In this document: piece after piece, positions 38,120 to 49,341 of the stretch
Layout of the letters: each line of letters begins with the position of its first letter
How positions within the stretch are numbered: the first letter of the stretch is position 1
DNA from: Liquidambar formosana
Taxonomy: Eukaryota > Streptophyta > Magnoliopsida > Saxifragales > Altingiaceae
Direction: 5' to 3'
DNA length: 64,000 bases
Assembly: GCA_039720395.1 (NCBI GenBank)
Contig: CM077829.1
Coordinates: forward strand, 19,307,114 to 19,371,113
Position numbers and translations under genes: made by a program
The notes under the pieces: generated by a model
What the model was told of the DNA's origin: nothing
The model's database searches: none
What the model saw: the letters and a program-made list of their open reading frames with translations, nothing else

Positions 38120-38151
<32 letters not shown>
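38018..38151. repeat. Paired (CT)n and (GA)n microsatellites
   Basis: A CT run near 38018-38047 faces a GA run at 38126-38151, so the two can pair as a hairpin. In unit 1 (11200-11310) the CT run is only a few units long. The open frame across the repeats is rejected. Confidence 0.85.
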
Positions 38152-38157
<6 letters not shown>

Positions 38158-39097
38158 TCCAAACAAAACTGCCTAAACAGTAGGCAAAAGTCATGTTCCC
38201 ATTACAGCAGATGAAGCCCTTATGATGGGCCATGAAAATTTTAATTGAAGGTTCATATTTCTGCTAGAGAAGGTCCCATTTATTCAAATTAACCTTGAAA
38301 TCCCATGCTTCTCTATCTACCATATTAATTAAAGTCCGAGAAACAACGTCCTATCAAGTGCATGCAAGAATATCCTGATTTAAAATGGCATATTTTTCAA
38401 ATTATTCTCGACTTCTTGCATCAATTGAATGAAATTTATATTTTTTACGAAAAATTATTTTATGATATAATTTTAATCAAATTCACCGAAAACTTTAGCA
38501 ACTTTATGTACAAATTCACAACTAGAAGAATTTTTTTTTTTCATTAAATAGACACAGTACCTCTTTTTTTGGGCGGGGGGGTTGGGTTTGGGCCCAAATT
38601 TCTCTCACGCTTACATAGTTCACATGTCCGCAAGCCCATCTATCTATTTCGTACTTGAATATCAAATGAATTATATATGATATTTTTCTTACCTTATTAG
38701 CATTTTATGTTAATGCTCAAACATTTCATGCGATAGGTTTGGTCTCTGTGTGCCAATAGAGGTATTTAGATTTTGGATTCCACTAATTCTTTAATACATG
38801 GATAAGACAGCTGTCCACTTTGCATTAATTCGTGGTCATATGAAGAGAAAGTCCATTAGTAATGTTATGCAAGATTACTTGTGAGTCAAATCATAATAAT
38901 ATATATTATGGCTCATTGGCTCTAGGACCACTTAACCTCTTTCTTTTTTATCTTTTTCTTTTTTGGGGGGATAAGCTCCAGGACTACTTAATGGAGAAGC
39001 CAGAATAGTCCTCATTGACCCACACAAATGTCATCATTAATTCTATCTTATCTAGAACGTAGAAATTTGAACATATGGGTTTTATAGCCCATTAGAC

Positions 39098-39294
39098 CAA
39101 TTACTTGGACTGAGCATTCCTTAATTAATGGTTATGTCTTATTATATCATCTCACTAGTATTAGTATTACGCCATGAATTGAACTTGTTCATACATTTTT
39201 CCTTTCCATTTCCTATCTCAATATCTAAATTCTAATGCTATCACATGCATACCCACTCAATTCGGACCGGACTAGAAGATAGATCTCCGTTACA
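39098..39294. other. 197-bp segment present in unit 2, absent in unit 1
   Basis: Unit 1 reads straight through (ATTAGACCTCCGTTAC near 12240), while unit 2 has 197 extra bases between ATTAGAC and CTCCGTTAC. No terminal repeats or target duplication are visible. Either a deletion in unit 1 or an insertion in unit 2. Confidence 0.55.
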
Positions 39295-39453
39295 ATGCTT
39301 GCAACTTTGCAAGGGCGAAGCCATATATGCAACAATGGGGGCCATGACAGCCTTTTTATTTCAAGATTTACTGTACCTATAATAGGATTCAAATTTATTT
39401 ATTTATTTATTACGTTGTATAGATGATCACTCCAAAATCTTCAATTTTACTTA

Positions 39454-39651
39454 GTGCCTGTTTGGATGAGATTCTGGGAGGCCTAAAATCTCTTCTGATG
39501 GCCCATAATCACTTTTAAAAATGTTTGGATAAAAAATAAGAAAAGTGACTGTAATCTAAAAAGAGATTTTGAGGCCAATTTACTCAAGCTACCTCCCCCT
39601 TGATTCTAATTCAGTTTCTGATTCTACTCTAAAGCTATCCCAAACAGGCAC
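39454..39651. mobile_element. Tourist-like (PIF/Harbinger) MITE (198 bp)
   Basis: Ends GTGCCTGTTTGG and CCAAACAGGCAC are exact inverted repeats, and the 3-bp target duplication TTA (39451-39453, 39652-39654) fits the superfamily. The empty site TTTTACTTAGAATGATGG is in unit 1 near 12410. It lies about 490 bp upstream of the B2 ATG. Confidence 0.82.
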
Positions 39652-40045
39652 TTAGAATGATGGAATTTTCTTTACCAACCACATCTATTGATTTTACTCT
39701 TAAACAAAAATAAATAAAAAAATAAAAAAATTTATTGCTATACTATTTTTAATTTTTAGAATTTGGTCAACACCGATTGAAAATTTCTGACTTGCACCCA
39801 TAAATGCTTGATATAGCATATAAATATGTGTGTGCACTTGTTATTTTATTTTATCTTTTTATTTTGGGCTTTCAAATTGTTTAAACTTTAAAGGTCTAAA
39901 AAGGGTTGGGGGTGGCCATCGTTCATGACTCCACGCAATGGGCACTTCTATTTCTTGACGCATCTTTTTTGTGTCACCAAGTCTAACAAAACCTTTGAAA
40001 TTTTTTGAACACATCTACACGTACCATACCACAGCATCCCACATT

Positions 40046-40052
40046 TATAAAT
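40046..40052 (+). promoter_or_regulatory. B2 TATA box
   Basis: TATAAAT 87 bp before the B2 ATG. As in B1, the GCC-box place reads AGCATCC. Confidence 0.6.
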
Positions 40053-40138
40053 GCCTGCCAAGTGCCAACCATCGCCTCTCAACACCCCACAAGCAGACCT
40101 TTATAAGCCCGCTAGCTTTCCTCACTTCTAACACCAAA

Positions 40139-40813
40139 ATGAGTTCCATTCGTAACCTCTCTATTTCCTTCTCCCTTTTCTTCGGCCTATACCTCACCTT
40201 CACCCATGCAACCACCTTTGACATTGTGAACCAATGTTCCTACACGGTCTGGGCCGCTGCCTCTCCCGGCGGTGGCCGACAACTCACCACAGGCCAAACC
40301 TGGACCATCACCCTAAACTCTAGCACCACCGCAGGCAGAATTTGGGGCCGGACTAATTGCAGCTTTGATGCCAATGGTCAGGGCCAGTGTGAGACCGGCG
40401 ACTGCAATGGGCTCTTAGAATGCCAAGGCTTTGGTAAACCCCCTAATACCCTAGCCGAGTTCGCATTGAACCAACCCAGTAACATGGACTACTACGACAT
40501 TTCTCTCGTCGATGGATTCAACATCCCAATGACCTTTAGCCCCACCACCAATGTGTGCCCTGCGATCAATTGCACCGGAGACATTAACGAAGATTGTCCG
40601 GCGGAGTTGCGGGCTCCCGGTGGCTGTAACAATGCATGCACAGTTTTTAAGACGGAAGAGTATTGTTGCACTGTTGGGGCTGGGAACTGTGCGCCAAATT
40701 CATACTACCAATTCTTCAGGGAAAGGTGCCCAGATGTTTACCCTCCATATGATCAGCCAAGCCTCTTCATTTGCCCTAGTGGTACCAACTATAAGGTTGT
40801 GTTTTGCCCATGA
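40139..40813 (+). CDS. B2: B-type thaumatin-like protein (PR-5, osmotin-like)
   Basis: An intact 224-residue secreted PR-5 protein, identical in sequence to B1. I see only three differences in the coding region, all synonymous (near 40267, 40524 and 40575). Signal peptide, 16 cysteines, family signature and acidic-cleft residues are as in B1. The open frame extends upstream to 39971, but the ATG at 40139 is chosen: it follows the TATA box at 40046 at the same distance as in B1, gives a signal peptide, and the upstream frame is closed in B1. AATAAA is at 40894-40899. The near-perfect match to B1 implies recent duplication or gene conversion. Confidence 0.95.
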   Translation: MSSIRNLSISFSLFFGLYLTFTHATTFDIVNQCSYTVWAAASPGGGRQLTTGQTWTITLNSSTTAGRIWGRTNCSFDANGQGQCETGDCNGLLECQGFGKPPNTLAEFALNQPSNMDYYDISLVDGFNIPMTFSPTTNVCPAINCTGDINEDCPAELRAPGGCNNACTVFKTEEYCCTVGAGNCAPNSYYQFFRERCPDVYPPYDQPSLFICPSGTNYKVVFCP

Positions 40814-40893
40814 GGCTCTTTTGATCGACTGTATACTGTTTTTTGAATAAGTGCTTATAACAAGTTAATTTCAAACTTGTGCGTCAAGAGGAG

Positions 40894-40899
40894 AATAAA
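40894..40899 (+). terminator. Polyadenylation signal of B2
   Basis: AATAAA 81 bp after the stop codon, as in B1. Confidence 0.6.
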
Positions 40900-41114
40900 T
40901 TAGTGCACATGAATTGCAATTAATGAATTGGCATTCAGCCTTTCAAAGTGTTAGATTGATGGCCAACTCAATAAGACATGAACAAAGTAAGCAACATTGG
41001 AGGCTTGCTAGATCATGAAACTTTTCACCTGTTTTTTTTTTTAGTGCACATGTGACATATATAATCTTGGGAAATTGGGAATAAATTTAAATTTGGACAT
41101 GACAAAGACCACTG

Positions 41115-44100
41115 AAACCTTTTTTTTCCTTTATCATATAAAATTTTATTATATAGTTATTGTATAAAATAATATAAAAAAGATTTATTTATAATATTTT
41201 AATTAACATTGAAAAGTAGTAATCCGTATATATTATCAAAGTGGTTTAATTCAGTGAGGTGAGTTCTATCATTTCAAGTTAAACTAGAAGTATGAGGTCT
41301 GAGCACATGGTGTATTTTTTTTTTAAAGTTTGAAACCTGTTTAAGAATCGGCTTGATTCAATTAATTAATTTTATTTTTATTTTTTGTCAAACAAAGAGT
41401 ATCCCAAGTCTTTAGGTTCAGATTAATTTCGTGATACACAAGCCTATGCATCCAATAACGAAGAAACGTCACTTGAACTTAAGACTTACGATTCTATAAT
41501 TCAATTAAATTTAACTATCCAATTCTTCAATCTTTTACCAAGATGGACATTTTAATATCTCTCTTGTTGTCATGAAATGTGATTATATTACTAGTTGATG
41601 CTACAATGACCAAAATTTCCATTAATTGTGACATGTAGCTGTAGTGAGTCCACTTTTATTTGTGGTAGTGATATTTCAGTATTTCACCTTTTTTATACGA
41701 GATAAAACTCTATAATGGCGACTGTATATAAGTAAAATCCTATCCTCCCTTCATTAAATGTACCATCTCATGATATGCAACTTCTGGCTCGGGACTTTTC
41801 TCCTCTTTTCAATCTATTCGTTCTCGATGCTGATCTACAAATTAGATCACGTGAAATTGTTTAACATTGTATGTGAAAGAGCTATCCAATCTAATTTAAT
41901 CTCCCATGTGTGAATGAAATTAGTCAAGAATTTTCAAACCAAAAAAAAAAAAAAAAAAAAAGAAATTAGTCAAGAATTAATAGTAACGTAACATTGTCTC
42001 TTGCTTCTTTTCTTCCAAAAAGGGGCCACCTGGTAGGTGTAATAGTAAATTTTCAAGGCGCGAATTTCAAGATATACATTGTGCCGTTATAAATGATTAA
42101 GGATTCGTAAAAACTCACTGTGATGAGGTGTTTTGAATTATCGATAGGTTTTTGGACGTTCAAGATTAGTTGTCATTAAGATTATTTTGATCATTTCAAT
42201 AGTAATATTTTAATCTTCAATTTTGACCGTCTAAAAACTCATCTAACGGCTCAAAACACCTTAGCATGGTATCACCGAATCCAAACTCGATCTTTAGAAA
42301 GCCACTTTTATATCGTTCTCACATACAAAAATTTTACTATATAACGTCTCGTATGTAGTTTTATAAAATCTGGTAACCTATTAAAATTGAGATTCTTTCT
42401 TATTTAATAGTGTTGGACTGGAATGATCTAACCTATGAAACATTAGTTGACATGCATGTTGTGCATTAGTAGAATAGGTAATCCTTATTTCGGAAAAAAA
42501 ATGCAAATTGGATTAATTTGAAATTCGACACACATGTTGTGCATGAGTAGAATAGGTAATCCATAAAGTGTCCAAATTATGTAAAAGAAATGTCTTATAT
42601 ATAAAAATGTTATGCTATAAATTGCATCAGCGCATGCATTGAGGGAGTTATATCCCATGCAAGACTTGGGAAGGGAAGTGGCAAGAAGAATAGCATTTTT
42701 TTTTGTAAGCAATATGATAGACACGAAGGAGGAAAAGACTAGGGTTGTATAAATTAGTCACCTAAGAAGACACAGCGCCCATATCATCAGCAATTTCTGA
42801 GATTAATTAAATATTAACTAGAGTCATAGATGGAATGGGTCCAACCGTAGTGTAGGTCAAGTTAACATTTTCTCATGATAATCTTTGGACAATTTATTCC
42901 AAGAAGGCATAAACCACATCTTTTCTTTCTTACCAGTCAAACTCAATACCCTTTAAGTAATGTCCATGGCCTCAAATTATGCAGAAAAAAAATGGGAGAC
43001 TCGTTCTAGTTCGGTATGGTTCTCAATGAAATTTAACTGTGGAAAAACTTAAAAAAAATTCAAAAAATTTATGGAAGTCGGTTTGGAAATTGAAAAAAAA
43101 AATTACAAAATACCATGAATTGCAGGGCAAATTTGAAGTCAAAACTAAAGCTTTTTCCAGGAAAAATACATTCTAGCAGTCTAAATTAATAATGCTGTTA
43201 AGCAAGGACGGAGGCAGCCGCGTCCCTCGTTTTTTCCCAAAAATGTTTTACACATTATTTATTTATTTATTTTATTTTTTTTAAATTTCAGATTTACATC
43301 ACCTAATTATTTTAATATCCTTAATTTTCTTTCCAGCCCCTCTCATTTTTTATTTCTTCTTGCCTATAAAAACCTAGTCCTCTTCCTCAATCTCTCATTT
43401 TATACAATGCTTTTAAAAAATGAGACATTGACAAGGATAATTGTAAATATATTAAATTGAATGATGATTTATTATTGGATTATAATTTTTTGTAATTTTT
43501 TCTACATCAAAATCACAAGATATGATAAAAGAAAATTTTTAAGCTATACTAACATCCAACTAAAGTTCGTCCCCCTTTAGCCAAATTCCTAGCTCCGTCC
43601 CTTGTTAAGCTCTTTGCATAGGAAAACTCACGAAGAATTTAAACTCCAAACAGAGACAAACCACTGCCTAACAATTATTAAAAAAGTCATGTTCAAATTG
43701 CGTAATGAAATTCTTATGATGGGCCATGAAAGTGTAGTTGAAGGCTTGGATTACAAAGAAGGTTCATTTATCCAAAACATTGAATTCCGATTCTAGCTTC
43801 TCCATCTACCATATTCAATTCTTGACGTACAAACTACTGATCATGTGCATGTAGGAATTGAAGGAGTCGTTTGCATTGGGAAATATAAAATAAAAATTCA
43901 GCTAGTTAAAGATGAGTTTAATGGGTTTTTAATTTTATGATTATTTGGTAAGTTCATTTTTTTATATGAATTACATAGAAAACAAGACATTAACACAATT
44001 TTCTTATATATTTTTCAAAGCCTAGAGGCATTTTATGATAAAAATTAAATAGGATTAATAGAGTGGACGATCAATCTTATTCTCATTTTTGTTTGTTCTT

Positions 44101-44645
44101 TTGCCAAAAAAAAAAAAGGGAGAACCTAGCCTAGCCATGTGCCCATGCAGAGTTGGGACCAATACATTTGAAAACCCACACCCTTGTTTGGGTGAGATTT
44201 GACATCAGGCTCCAGCGTCATTGACCGTTGATTTAGTTTTCAAAACCCCTAAATAGGCCCTTAAGAAGGGATTATATACACACTGATACATTTTTTGAAT
44301 TATTCTTGAATCAATATTCTCAACATTTTCATCAACCGAATGAAATTTATATATATTGCATATAATTATGTGAGTAGAAATAGCTCCACTTCCCCAAGTA
44401 ACTCAAAAGTTCGGCATTTTGATGTGAAAGGGTTTTTTTTTTTTTTTTTTAAAATAAATTATTTATTTAAAATACCGAATGATTTTCATGCTTGACTTAT
44501 GTAGTACCAAAAATATATATATATAAATAAAAAAGAAAAAAAAAATGAGAAAAACAATGATTTTCATGTTCGAATATTAGTGATTTTTTTTGCCGGGTGT
44601 AAGAATATTGTTGAAATTTTGAATATATATCTATATATATATATA
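41115..44645. repeat. Intergenic block Y, unit 2
   Basis: The single unit 2 copy of block Y, matching 13880-17345 and 18185-24375 with clear substitutions and small indels. It is visibly less similar to unit 1 than the A-B segment is. Non-coding. Confidence 0.75.
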
Positions 44646-44649
44646 TGAT

Positions 44650-45837
44650 AGTGATTATTAGGTTACTTAACATGTTTTGATAGTGATTATTAGGTTAATT
44701 AGCATGTTTTGATTTTGTTGGTATTAGTTCGTGCATTATAGACTACAACATATATGAGTGTGTCTGTCGTACAATACCATCCAATAATGCACGATGTATA
44801 CTAATACTGATATAAGAAAATCAACACATACTCATTATGATTGGTGTGTTGCCAACATACGATCAAACCATCGCACGCATTACTAATAACACTAGTCGTG
44901 CCATGTGATCGCGACGATACGGTAGTATTATAAATTTATAATACCAAATCTCTTCCAGTAACCGACATCATAATAAAATGAACAAGAAGTCCAATGGTGA
45001 CATTAAACTATGGACCGAGAAGAAGACTTGTGGTCCAAAAGCAGGTTAATCACGTCTCCTATGCAAAGCCGCGGACAGTAGGGCTGTAGTTTCTTTCAAT
45101 CTTCCACGACTCTTCCTCTTCCATGTTTATGTTTTGCATCATTACAGCTGTACGGCCCAGACTCATGCCGTCGCAGTTGATACAATCTTACGTGGAATGA
45201 TAATATATGTATCTGAATAGGTCCCCATCGACCCACACAATTGAGTTCTATCTAAACGATAGAAATGTTATTTTACCTTTCTTAGTGTTCATGACTTCAT
45301 GTGACCATGCAAGACCACCAACGGTCCCATCTAAAAATATTTTTTAAGTGTATAATTCTATTAATTTTGACACAGAATCCGGATTTATATTAGATTAGAT
45401 GCTACAATCATCAAATAGTAAACTCATTGATCTATTAATTGAGATGTATCATGCATGCAGTGACTCCTGTGCATGGCTACCTTTTTTACTAGTTAAGAGA
45501 AATTAACCCTATGATATAAAGCAACTTTATAAAAGCAAAATCCTTCCCTTGTATCTTCTCATGATATGCGCGCGGCTGCTAGAAGAAGACATAATGGTTT
45601 GATACTAAGAATCATTCTACCCACTTCTCCCTCGAGACTTTTCAAATCTCCAAGGACCATCAGTTTCTTGACGGTGGGCTATCTACTGTGGAAAGAATAA
45701 TAATTGCATGCGAGAGAGCATATCCAGTCTGATTTTATTTTTATTTTTTTATTTTTATTTTCTATTGATTTCCATAAAAGTTGTTAGAATTGATAACTAG
45801 CACGCAATTTCTTATCTCCTAGTTTTTTTTTTTTTTA
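44650..45837. other. Upstream intergenic DNA of C2
   Basis: Paralogous to 24380-25550 upstream of C1. It has AT repeats at its start. No coding sequence is seen. Confidence 0.6.
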
Positions 45838-46092
45838 TCTATATTACTATATAAAGTCAATTTCTTTTGTGCTTGGACTGCATCTGAAAATATTAAAATA
45901 TCCTTATAAGTTAATAAAACTAAGAGACAATTTGGTAATTTTACCAACTTTCAAAAACCCACCATAACCTGTTTCCCCTTAATTCTCTCCCCAACACATA
46001 CATGCGGTTTAAAAAACTTGAAAACTGACATAGCAGTTCTACTGATGAAGTGGAAACTTGAAAAGATGTGGATGCGTGTGCTCGATTACTAG
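45838..46092 (+). mobile_element. Small non-autonomous Helitron (255 bp)
   Basis: It begins TCTATATTACTATATAAAG and ends CTAG, inserted between A and T with no target duplication, as Helitrons do. The paralogous place upstream of C1 near 25548 reads TTTTTTATTTGAGAAAGG, exactly the joined flanks apart from one base. The 3' hairpin expected before CTAG is weak by eye. No helicase is encoded. Confidence 0.75.
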
Positions 46093-46351
46093 TTTGCGAA
46101 AGGTTACGAAAAAACACCCTCATTGGTACATTAACAAGTTTTTTGAATTTGAAGAAATATTGCATGAATTTTGATTGGGAGATGTATATCATTGAATAAT
46201 GGACTCTACAAGAGAATTCCTCTCAAAAATATCACGTGTATTTTTCAATCACACGATACATACTCTTTAAAATTTGATGTTCTTTTTCTTCAACAATATT
46301 CCCTATACCATTAAAAATTGATTGTCCCGTACGTATAAAGTTATTTTAGTG

Positions 46352-46565
46352 GGGTAATGCTACCTTGCCCTAGCCTACACTTTGCCCTACTTAGTGCATT
46401 TAAAAGGGTTTCACACTTTGCCCACACTTTGCCCTACTTAGTGCATTTAAGAGAGTTACAATTTTTAGGGTTTCACTATATCAGTGGGTCCCACAATTTT
46501 ACTCTCTTAAATGTACTTAGTAGGGCAAAGTATAGGACAAAGAGTGGGGCAAAGTAGCATTACCC
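46352..46565. mobile_element. Mutator-like MITE (214 bp) upstream of C2
   Basis: Inverted ends GGGTAATGCTACCTTGCCC and GGGCAAAGTAGCATTACCC. The exact 9-bp duplication ATTTTAGTG is at 46343-46351 and 46566-46574; the empty site is upstream of C1 near 25830. Inner repeats of CTTTGCCCTACTTAGTGCA occur on both strands. It lies 230-440 bp before the C2 start, inside the likely promoter. Confidence 0.88.
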
Positions 46566-46708
46566 ATTTTAGTGAGATTGGTAGATAGACCTGCTCATTA
46601 GTTTTTTCTAGCTCCACTTGACTTGTCTTCATCTTCGAAAGACTACCCAAATGATATCGTCATACCTCATCAAGACCCGTACGCCAGCCCATAGTCACTC
46701 CCCTTCCC

Positions 46709-46716
46709 TATAAAAA
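46709..46716 (+). promoter_or_regulatory. C2 TATA box
   Basis: TATAAAAA 86 bp before the ATG, in the same C-rich setting as C1. Confidence 0.6.
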
Positions 46717-46794
46717 CCCCCCCTCACTTCCTTAGAAACACCACACTACTATACTATACTACCCATTTAGCTGATCATATATCTTCCTCCCAAC

Positions 46795-47546
46795 ATGATA
46801 TTCTTTAGAAACCTCTCCATTTCTCTCCTCCTTTTCATCACCCTCTTCTTCCCCTCCACCAATGCAGCCTCTTTCGAAATCCGAAACCAGTGCCCATTCA
46901 CTGTGTGGGCTGCAGCCATACCCGGTGGGGGCAGACAACTTAACCAAGGCCAATCTTGGAACCTCAATGTAAACGCTGGCACAAAAGGAGCTCGTATCTG
47001 GGCCCGAACCAATTGCAACTTCGATGGAGCAGGGCGAGGCCGGTGTCAAACCGGTGACTGCGGCGGGCTCCTTCAATGCCAAGCCTATGGTGCACCCCCT
47101 AACACCCTTGCCGAATATGCACTAAACCAATTCAACAACTTGGACTTCTTCGATATACCAGTGCCCATTCACTGTGTGGGCTGCAGCCATACCCGGTGGG
47201 GGCAGACAACTTAACCAAGGCCAATCTTGGAACCTCAATGTAAACGCTGGCACAAAAGGAGCTCGTATCTGGGCCCGAACCAATTGCAACTTCGATGGAG
47301 CAGGGCGAGGCCGGTGTCAAACCGGTGACTGCGGCGGGCTCCTTCAATGCCAAGCCTATGGTGCACCCCCTAACACCCTTGCCGAATATGCACTAAACCA
47401 ATTCAACAACTTGGACTTCTTCGATATATCTCTTGTGGATGGACATAATGTTCCAATGGACTTTAGCCCAACATCTAATGGGTGCACCCGGGGGATCAGA
47501 TGTGCGTCGAACATCAACGGGCAGTGCCCAAATGAGTTGAGGGCGC
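46795..47546 (+). pseudogene. C2: 5' part of a C-type thaumatin-like gene
   Basis: It starts with signal peptide MIFFRNLS and the mature N-terminus [13 protein letters not shown]. After about 121 codons the sequence jumps back: 46887-47157 is repeated in tandem as 47158-47428. Because 271 is not a multiple of three, the repeat shifts the frame. The second copy then continues in the correct gene order to NELRA, where the copia element begins (47547). The gene resumes at 57803. Apart from these two lesions the gene shows no stop, so it was probably functional until recently. It would have been 225 residues, one longer than C1 in the signal peptide. Confidence 0.9.
46887..47428 (+). repeat. Perfect 271-bp tandem duplication in C2
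   Basis: Two copies, 46887-47157 and 47158-47428, which I read as identical. The junction joins ...TTCGATATA to CCAGTGCCC.... The duplicated part runs from the CPFTVW region to NNLDFFDI. Absent from C1. Confidence 0.9.
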
Positions 47547-48970
47547 TGTTGTCCCAAGTGAATAACCCTAAAGAGGGGGTGAATAGGGTTATAGGCCAAT
47601 TAAAAAAAAATTATTTAGCAATCTAAACTCAGATTATTGCAAACAGAAATAGATGTAAGACAATGCAATAATAAATAGATTAAGGGAAGAAGAATGCAAA
47701 CGATATAACGAGGTTCGGCCTCCCGCCTACGTCCTCGCCTCAAGAGCGCGCTTGAGGATTCACCAATTCACTATCACTCTCCTTCAAGGTGGAGCAGCAA
47801 ACCTTTACAACTTGAGTGTTCTTCACCAACACTTAGCCAAATGCACTCTTCTCAAGTGCTTACAAGTGAGGGTATTCACAACCCTTTTGATACAAAGTAT
47901 TTGGAGATGATTTTGTGTACAAAGAAGGCTCTCTTAAAGAGTAAATACACAGGAAAATGAAAGCACACTTCAGCTATTGATTGATTTCAATGAATGCTCA
48001 CAAGAGGAATTAGGGCTTGTAATTGATTTTCTTGTTTTAGCTCAATGAATGCTCATAAATGAGCTCAAGCCTTGTATTTATACTCAAGGGGTCCATACTA
48101 GCCGTTCTAGAACAATAAATGCCGGGAAAAGAAGTTTGGTGGGCAATAAATGCTTCAAATGTCCGTTAAAAAACTAGCCGTTATAACTTTCCCGAGGATT
48201 TCAGCCGGCTGAAAAATCTTTCAGCCGTCTGAAATATCCATTTCAGCCGTCTGAATGAGGCTACTGAATATTCCAGAGAGGGTGTAAAAAGGAACAAAAG
48301 TTCATGTTTCTCAGCCGTCTCAAACATGACTTTCAGCCGTCTGAAATGTTCTTTCAGCCATCTGATTAAGGCTGCTGAAAATATCAGAGAGGTTAACATT
48401 TGGCACATGAGCAAGCCTGCTCCTTCAGCCGTCTGATCATACTTTCAGCCGGCTCAAACTGAATTTCAGCCGGCTCAAAGAGCCGTCTGAAAAATACAGA
48501 GAGGGTGTTCTTTAGGAGTTCACATTTTCAGCCTGCTGAAACACCATTTTCAGCCGGCTGAAACATTGTTTCAGCCGTCTGAAAATTCCTGTTTTCAGAC
48601 AAAATTAAACTTTTTGACCATTTGAAAAGTAAGTCGTTTTTAGGCCTATAAGTACATTGAATTTGCAAAGTTTTAAGCCCTTCGAACTAGTGAGCAAGGA
48701 TTGAAATTAATCTTACAAAGATTTCCTAGAATTGTCACAAATGACTTGTAATAAAACTTTATTGTTCTTGAACAATAGATGGATCCATTGCGCTGCTTAC
48801 ATATGAGCTTTGCTTTGTTTTGCTTGTGCATTTTGATCCTTAAAGCTTGACCCGTTTAGTGGCTTTGATACCTGTCTAGATTCATCACTTAAATGCTCAT
48901 TAGTCCTTTAAACATCTTCTTATGTATTGTTATCATCAAAACCTCGGGGATTAAGCCATTTAGGCCAACA
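47547..48970 (-). repeat. 3' LTR of the copia element
   Basis: It begins TGTTGTCCC and ends GGCCAACA on the + strand. On the minus strand U3 holds 13 CAGCCGNCTG-type motifs (about 48197-48588), followed by a TATA box (TATAAATA, 48075-48082). It lacks a 20-bp motif copy that the right LTR has. Confidence 0.95.
48190..48590. repeat. Palindromic CAGCCGNCTG array in left LTR U3
   Basis: About 13 copies of TTTCAGCCGGCTGAAA or the variant TTTCAGCCGTCTGAAA within 400 bp, spaced irregularly, some followed by a CAGAGAGG word. The CCGG form is a perfect palindrome. The array lies upstream of the LTR TATA box in element orientation, the place of transcription-factor sites. Confidence 0.9.
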
Positions 48971-49341
48971 ATCTCCCCCTTTTTGATGATGACAATCCAT
49001 AGATGTTTTAATGGGGTAAAATGCACAACTTTAAGAACAAAAATTCTCCCCCTATCATTATGCATCATATAGATATGACATTAGAAATATTTAAGATGTA
49101 TTGTGTATAAATTTCAACATATTATCCAAGTGTAAGCGCACATATAAAAGAAACTTACAATCAATATTCATAAACAAAAATTCATTTCATAACCATGTTG
49201 TAATACATCAAGGATTTCCAAAAAGTACAAAGAATTTCCATCTATCCATCAAAATTTTCATATATCCAAAAACATCCATATATCTATAAACAAAAACATC
49301 TATCAACATATTTCTCCCCCTTTGTCATCTATCAAAAGCAG
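48971..49341 (-). promoter_or_regulatory. Polypurine tract region of the copia element
   Basis: On the minus strand AAAAAGGGGGAGAT directly abuts the 3' LTR (48971-48984). Two further tracts of the same type lie inside the element, near 49042-49052 (GGGGGAGAAT) and 49312-49322 (AAAGGGGGAGAAA). Multiple polypurine tracts before the 3' LTR are a described Sirevirus trait. The first is the likely plus-strand primer. Confidence 0.85.

Noticed and set aside
39971..40138. An N-terminal extension of B2 (56 extra residues in the same open frame)
   Set aside because: It spans the TATA box and leader, is not open in B1, and would bury the signal peptide. The ATG at 40139 is the start.
45938..46192. 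Minus-strand 83-residue open frame near the Helitron
   Set aside because: It crosses the Helitron edge and part of its C-terminus comes from transposon sequence; no counterpart exists upstream of C1.
47174..47626. A 150-residue TLP-LTR fusion protein
   Set aside because: It starts inside the duplicated part without a signal peptide and runs by chance into the LTR.
48190..48590. CRISPR-like array from the repeated CAGCCGNCTG motif
   Set aside because: Repeats are 10-16 bp, irregularly spaced and without uniform spacers, and this is a plant LTR.
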